DNA of 11,313 nucleotides from CALAED01 sp937891035 (GTDB taxonomy: Bacteria; Actinomycetota; Actinomycetes; Streptosporangiales; Streptosporangiaceae). Positions 9,101 through 11,313 of this stretch are shown here, one piece after another. Position 1 is the first letter of the stretch; every line of letters starts with the position of its first letter. A program made the position numbers and the translations under genes. The stretch covers positions 1 to 11,313 of the forward strand of contig DASQSZ010000090.1 in the NCBI GenBank assembly GCA_035642125.1, in the 5' to 3' direction. The notes under the pieces are model-generated. The model ran no database searches, was not told the origin of the DNA, and saw only the letters and a list, made by a program, of their open reading frames with translations.

Positions 9101-11313
9101 TGGGTCAGCGGAGCGTAGGTGGTGCCGGAGTACGTCCAGTAGCCGCCCTGGGCGAACAGGTAGATCGTGCCGTCCTTGCTGTCGAGCAGGGCCTCGACGC
9201 GGTCCACTCCGGGCGGCAGCGTCAGCGGCTCAGGGTATTTGCCGGTGAGGTCCTGGTCGAGGAAGACCGCGCGGATCTCGACCGGGTCGAGATCCAGCTT
9301 GGCGGCCAGCAGCGCGAATCGGCGGATCCGGCGCAGCGCGAGCGGCAGCCGCGGGTCGTCGGGCAGGGTGTCGTCGTCCAGGGCGGTGCCGGCGAGCAGC
9401 AGGCGGGCCTGCCGCGCGCCGCCAGCGACCGACTGGCACAGGGCCTGCGCGGCCGGGTCCGACAGGCCGAGGACGTCGGCGAGGCAGGTATAGAGGGCCT
9501 TGTCCTGCTTGTCGGCGAGCGCCGTCAGCGTGCCGGTGACCTCGGTGACGGCGGCCGTCAGCTCGACGGCGGCGTCGTGCAGCAGGAAGAACACGTCGTG
9601 GGCGAAGTCCTCCATGCCCGGCAGCGCGAAGTCGAGTGAGTTGTCGGCGTTCGCGAAGTAGCCGAGGCGGGCCGCGGCGACGCAGTGCCGGTCGGTGAGG
9701 TCGCCCGAGCCGACGAGATGGGCGAGGAGGGCGTCGCGCTCGGCGTCGGTGAGCCCCAGGTCGCCGAGCGCGGCCGGGGCCACCCGGTAGGGCGCCTGGT
9801 CGCCGAGGACGCGAAAGATGCGGGTGTAGGCCTGGGCCCGGTCGGCGGCGCTGAAGCCGGGCCCGAGGTCGAGCGTGCCCTCGGGGTCGGCGAAGTCCTC
9901 CTCGACGATCACCCGGCCGTCTACGAGGACGTCGCCGTCGAGGGCGGCGAAGACGCGTTCGGCCGCAAGCTCGTCGGCCGGCTCGGCGAAGTCGGCGGCG
10001 GTGAACGTGGTGAGCTCGGCGCGGTGGGCGACGATCTGCCCCTGGATGGCGGCCAGGATCGCGGGGCGCAGCCGGGTGAACTCGGCCGCGACGGCGAACG
10101 CCGGGGCCGTCAGCTCGGCGAGCGCGGCCTGGCCGGTGAAGTAGCCGTCGGCGTCGAGGTAGCCGTTGAACCGGAGGCTGTCCACCAGCCGGGTCAGTTG
10201 CGCGTCGGTCAGGCGGAGACCGGCGAGTGGATCGGGGCTGAAGGCGATCGGCTCGTCGCGGAAGGCGGCCAGCCGCTCTTCGATCAGCGCGGCGACGGGT
10301 TCCTCCGCGTCCGAGAGGTCGACGTTCACCGCGAAGGCCGCGACGTTGTCCGGGACGAGGAAGAAGTCCGGGTCGGCGAGGTCGCCGTTGTCCTCCAGGT
10401 AGCCATTGAAGATCAGGTTGTCGTAGAGCTCGGCGCGCAGCTCTTCGCCGAGGGCGTCGTAGAGATCCAGGTCGGACGGGTAAAAGGCGGCCGCGCCGTT
10501 GATCGTGGCGCCGATCGTCTTGAACAGCGACTCGCGCAGGTCGGCGAAGTCGCCGGACAGCGTCAGCTCGGTCAACTCCTCGGCGGACGCCACGGCGAGC
10601 GTGCCGTCCGCGTGCAGCCGGCCGTGGTAGACGAGGTTGCGGAAAATCTTCTCCGCGAGGCGGTCGCCGAGTCCGAAGCCGGCGAAGTCGGAGGAGTAGA
10701 CCACGCTGAGATCGGTGACGCCGTGATAGGCGGCGGCCGGGACGACGTCGGGGTCGAGGTCGAGCAGCCTGCTGCCCAAGGCGGCGACGACGCCCTTGTC
10801 GTAGGCGACCAGGACGTCGTGGACGGCCTGGGCGGCGCGCTCCCCGAACCGGTCGGACCGCAGCGCCTCCGGCCCAAAGGCGACCTGGTCGAGATCTTCC
10901 TGGAGCCGGTCGAACAGCTCGCCCGCCGCACCTCCCGCCGCACCTCCCGCCGTACCTCCCGCCGTGCCGCCCGGCGCGTCGGGGCGCCCGCCGAGGATTT
11001 CGGCCAGCTCGGCGCCGTCGAACCCGGCCTCGCGCATCCACGCGGTCACCGCGAACAGCGTCTGCGCCAGCCACAGCGCCTGGTCCGGCGCGTTCCCCAC
11101 GAGGACCCGGTGCAGGTCGCGCGTCTCGGCCGCGGGGGCGCCGATGACGGTGAACGTCGAGTAGCGCTGGAGCGCCGGGTCGCCCTCCAGCGCGACAAGC
11201 ACGCCGAACAGCTCCCCAGCGCCAATCCCGAGCGCCAGCGCCAGCATCGCGGCGCGGCGGATCAGCGTTATCTCGGCGAGGCCGACCTCACCCCGGTCGA
11301 ACGGGCTCGGCTC
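1..11313 (-). CDS. Giant Tc toxin subunit A (TcA) with two hemopexin-like repeat arrays; internal fragment, both ends outside the window
   Basis: TcA subunits form a secreted or released pentameric bell that binds target cells, inserts a pore into the membrane and passes the toxic part of a bound TcB-TcC cocoon into the cytosol. One frame is open for all 3,771 codons and makes family sense throughout. Core motifs seen: DLYERYLIDVDMG, WEANRKVFLFPENYL, FGRTRTEPRRYYYR, LDFDSSNGLYYWELF, TYWDSRRKGLLAG and, at the end, LFDRDFPGHYLR. I know these as strongly conserved in TcA proteins (TcdA1/TccB-like families). Between them lie about 33 hemopexin-like units. No internal stop or frameshift was found. 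Photorhabdus TcdA1 is about 2,500 residues; this fragment already exceeds it, and about 250-300 C-terminal plus unknown N-terminal residues are missing, so I expect over 4,000 in total. Very high GC, no sign of recent transfer. An alternative, a non-toxin adhesin, is unlikely because the pore and TcB-binding motifs are present. Confidence 0.95.
118..2346 (-). other. TcA C-terminal core: linker, coiled coils and pore-forming (translocation) region
   Basis: Residues 2990-3732. It opens with PYDIIRLTSSTAYELNRRL, then the hallmark LDFDSSNGLYYWELFCHAP (about 2088-2142) and RTWYEYVFDPT, then IDNLLDWGDMLFRRYT and EARMLYIYAYDLLG, then FYVPGNDVLLEYWTRVEDRL and KIRASLDIMG. A long heptad-like helical stretch follows (about 820-1060: LLDAIERHDGERLLSMRHG, EILSLARQIKETQVKIAEEG), then the hydrophobic hairpin, then more coiled coil and TYWDSRRKGLLAGDQLALD. 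In TcA pentamers this part builds the central channel, which is driven through the membrane as a syringe when the shell opens. Length and order match the usual TcA C-terminal core, so the injection machinery looks intact. Confidence 0.92.
676..792 (-). other. Hydrophobic pore-tip hairpin
   Basis: Residues about 3508-3546 are the most hydrophobic stretch in the core: SMLGIAAAAQFTAGGLKIAA, then AIASGLPQTHVGPFILGW. It is framed by long charged helices on both sides, as in the transmembrane hairpin at the tip of the TcA channel. The Gly/Pro-containing turn is where known TcA pores cross and close at the membrane. Placement follows from family architecture; the exact membrane boundaries cannot be set from sequence alone. 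Confidence 0.7.
2347..3552 (-). repeat. Hemopexin-like repeat array 2, about 8 degenerate units
   Basis: Residues 2588-2989. Units begin near 3552 (QVDAAVRLPDGTLYFF), 3387 (FVDAGLVRGRTVFLFSGDEYYRYS), 3237 (IDFAFTAPGGVEVFYS), 3099 (KLFLVFGGQYIRLL), about 2961 (PVLRVGGLVVSF), 2820 (AAYLVGTTLYLVGPDEYVRYT), about 2604 (RGVFQRGDLWYVFTRAGYAIL) and 2454 (GMLTGDTALYFFLGADYAAY). Spacing is 138-165 bases except where an acidic tract adds length. Eight units would fit two four-bladed propellers. Sequences have drifted further than in array 1 and several lack VDAAF. The array sits between the neuraminidase-like domain and the conserved PYDIIRL segment, where TcA receptor-binding domains normally occur, so it probably serves as or replaces them (inference). 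Confidence 0.8.
2611..2688 (-). repeat. Acidic low-complexity tract built from 9-bp tandem repeats
   Basis: Plus strand 2644-2670 is three exact copies of gatgtcggc, and 2621-2640 holds two copies of a related 9-base unit (tcggcgtcc). Together with their flanks they encode an acidic run reading DVEDADIADIADIVEDAEDAED, shown here as overlapping segments DVEDADIADIADI and VEDAEDAED, between hemopexin-like units that start at 2820 and about 2604. The unit keeps the frame. The tract is likely a disordered, exposed acidic loop; a metal-binding or length-variable spacer role is possible but unproven. Confidence 0.85.
3625..4336 (-). other. Neuraminidase-like domain of TcA
   Basis: Residues about 2326-2563 begin ELVLFGRTRTEPRRYYYR, continue with WAPWHKVEAQI and RVFAFWPVVEP, then IYYSFRNLNGEWASAQLL, and end near SVDHKGGSFLCRPI. 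These are the usual landmarks of the neuraminidase-like beta domain that follows the ABC-toxin N region in TcA proteins. I see no classical Asp box (S-x-D-x-G-x-T-W) and no arginine triad that I could assign, so sialidase activity should not be assumed. The domain is better read as a structural or glycan-facing beta domain. A short low-complexity loop (TTTITPTGSGGG) lies inside it. Confidence 0.8.
4381..5262 (-). other. TcA shell resumption and ABC-toxin N-terminal-type region
   Basis: Residues 2018-2311. Immediately after the last hemopexin-like unit the protein returns to helical shell sequence (TIVRFAELCRAHPDGLAAFF, then EIRWARRNMALL), followed from about 4858 by the most conserved stretch of TcA N-terminal halves: NGLKRDALVAYLV, SSRDLYERYLIDVDMG, TTTRVREAIAATQLYLQRYL, WTWMRNYRTWEANRKVFLFP and YLDEYTEVSRLTI. 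I recognise this as the region named ABC_toxin_N in domain collections. Its role is structural, linking the shell to the receptor-facing domains. All the usual landmarks are present and in order, so this part is a normal TcA and argues that array 1 is an insertion rather than a replacement. Confidence 0.9.
7313..8840 (-). repeat. Near-identical DNA direct repeats within hemopexin-like units
   Basis: The DNA coding the YLFSGDQYVRYS motif is almost unchanged between distant units. By eye, positions 7313-7343 and 8810-8840 are identical over 31 bases, and after one mismatch match for nine more. A 26-base core is also exact between 7319-7344 and 5798-5823. Close variants occur near 5492, 6153 and 7520. 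Identity at synonymous positions suggests recent unit duplication or gene conversion, though strong G/C third-position bias contributes. Confidence 0.75.
7900..8090 (-). other. Pro/Ala-rich linker interrupting hemopexin-like array 1
   Basis: Unit 8 (from 8148) starts canonically (RVDAAFVMDGRTYLF), but the usual blade ending is replaced by a segment reading LRNLLRQHGFTLDG and then a Pro/Ala/Gly-rich stretch (around 7930-8000, with APGTGAAAAPPGGAPA). The array resumes at about 7899 with a partial unit that lacks VDAAF but keeps CYVRYSTHDYRTPDPGFPKPL. This is the longest gap between unit starts in the array (about 249 bases against about 158) and looks like a flexible joint between two groups of propellers. 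Confidence 0.65.
9682..10650 (-). repeat. Five-unit ~75-residue repeat in the helical shell ('FNGYL-DADG' repeat)
   Basis: A short motif of the form L-x-x-x-L-x-F-N-G-Y-L-x-x-x-G recurs at nearly constant spacing. Members with approximate upstream (protein N-terminal) edges: IFRNLVYHGRLHADG (10650), LYDNLIFNGYLEDNG (10431), LVDSLRFNGYLDADG (10191), VFAALDGDVLVDG (9963) and LLAHLVGSGDLTD (9738). Spacings are about 219, 240, 228 and 225 bases, that is 73-80 residues. The second and third copies are the best preserved; the fourth and fifth are degenerate. Each motif is followed by an F-rich stretch and a predicted long helix. I do not know a function. The regular spacing suggests a solenoid-like helical build of this part of the shell. 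Confidence 0.7.
10924..10971 (-). repeat. 12-bp tandem repeat coding a Gly/Ala/Thr-rich loop
   Basis: Four consecutive 12-base units (plus strand cgccgcacctcc, then variants; the fourth is degenerate) keep the reading frame and encode a GGTA/GGAA-type flexible run just after ILGGRPDAP. The unit length is a multiple of three, so copy-number change would not break the gene. It probably forms an exposed loop between two shell helices. Confidence 0.85.

Larger units (their letters stand above)
5263..9207 (-). repeat. Hemopexin-like repeat array 1, about 25 units, inserted in the helical shell
   Basis: Residues 703-2017 consist of back-to-back hemopexin-like units with the consensus VDAAF-x-DG-x-TYLFSGDQYVRYS followed by D-x-GYPR and a Trp near the end. 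Unit starts (plus coordinate of the first base in reading direction): 9207, 9048, 8886, 8724, 8589, 8436, 8292, 8148, about 7899 (partial), 7728, 7587, 7422, 7221, 7116, 6966, 6825, 6687, 6516, 6363, 6210, 6006, 5865, 5688, 5556, 5394. The mean is about 158 bases or 53 residues per unit, normal for one blade of a hemopexin propeller. Known hemopexin domains close with four blades, so this array could build about six propellers. Such domains bind proteins, glycans or heme; in Photorhabdus, photopexins are stand-alone hemopexin-repeat proteins. Here a cell-adhesion or receptor role on the toxin bell is inferred. Shell-like helices on both sides show that the array interrupts one structural region. 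Confidence 0.9.
9211..11313 (-). other. TcA N-terminal alpha-helical shell segment (VRP1-like region)
   Basis: Residues 1-701 of the fragment are helix-rich, with no signal peptide and no membrane segment visible. The opening part (ITLIRRAAMLALALGIGAGEL, then WLAQTLFAVTAWMREAGF around residue 75) has the pattern of the helical repeats of the TcA shell, in which short amphipathic helices end with a line like 'LGLSxxEL'. In known TcA structures this region makes the outer wall of the bell that encloses the central channel and opens on pH change. No initiation region is apparent: the first residues are mid-domain, so the true start lies upstream of position 11313. It contains a Gly-rich low-complexity loop (10924-10971) and a five-fold ~75-residue repeat (about 9682-10650). 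The last helices (RIRRFALLAAKLDLDPVEI) lead straight into the first hemopexin-like unit. Confidence 0.8.

Noticed and set aside
5263..9207. A CRISPR-like or non-coding repeat array
   Set aside because: The repeats are coding, in frame, about 158 bases apart with variable spacing, and conserve protein motifs rather than a fixed repeat and spacer pattern.
10..9639. Very long open frames on the plus strand (10-3618, 3658-5799, 5851-9639)
   Set aside because: They lie in the codon-aligned antisense register of the toxin gene. There, stops arise only from TCA, CTA or TTA sense codons, which are rare in such GC-rich DNA. Their translations are low-complexity Arg/Gly/Val/Glu-rich strings with no recognisable domain, and their ends match in-frame TCA serine codons.
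1397..11074. Several long Arg/Pro-rich minus-strand frames (for example 9230-11074, 5420-6706, 6821-7921, 1397-2575)
   Set aside because: They are offset by one base from the frame that gives TcA and hemopexin motifs, share the same DNA, and translate to Arg/Pro/Ala-rich strings typical of GC-rich out-of-frame reading.
9211..11313. A start codon inside the window (for example the Met codons around 11037 or 11247)
   Set aside because: The frame is open to position 11313 and shell-type helical sequence is already present from the first residues. No ribosome binding site or change of composition marks a start.

Overview
The whole 11,313-base window is the inside of one giant gene on the minus strand. 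The minus-strand frame whose codons fall on plus positions 1-3, 4-6 ... 11311-11313 reads as 3,771 uninterrupted sense codons. Neither the start codon (beyond 11313) nor the stop codon (before position 1) is in the window. The base composition is very GC-rich with G/C at most third codon positions. This suggests a high-GC actinomycete (Streptomyces/Nonomuraea/Micromonospora-type), but genus and species cannot be fixed from the sequence.

The product is recognisably the A subunit (TcA) of a Tc (toxin complex, insecticidal ABC-type) toxin, the protein that forms the pentameric bell, binds the host and injects. Reading along the protein (from high to low plus coordinates; residue numbers are counted within the window): (1) an alpha-helical shell segment (9211-11313, residues 1-701) with a ~75-residue internal repeat; (2) a huge hemopexin-like array of about 25 units (5263-9207, residues 703-2017); (3) the helical shell resuming and running into the ABC-toxin N-terminal-type region (4381-5262); (4) a neuraminidase-like domain (about 3625-4336); (5) a second hemopexin-like array of about 8 degenerate units with an acidic tract (2347-3552), where typical TcA proteins carry receptor-binding domains; (6) the conserved C-terminal core with linker, coiled coils and hydrophobic pore hairpin (118-2346); (7) the first ~39 residues of the TcB-binding region (1-117), where the window ends.

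The chassis (shell, ABC-toxin N region, neuraminidase-like domain, pore core, TcB-binding start) is conventional TcA. The roughly 1,700 residues of hemopexin-like repeats in two arrays are not. They bring the visible part alone to 3,771 residues, against about 2,500 for Photorhabdus TcdA1. The likely meaning is a Tc toxin whose bell carries a large set of beta-propeller adhesion modules. That role is inferred; the repeats and core motifs are read directly.

There are no RNA genes, insertion sequences, CRISPR arrays or intergenic regions in the window. Promoter, ribosome binding site, terminator and any TcB/TcC partner genes must lie outside. Long open frames on the plus strand and in other minus frames are codon-bias shadows of this gene.
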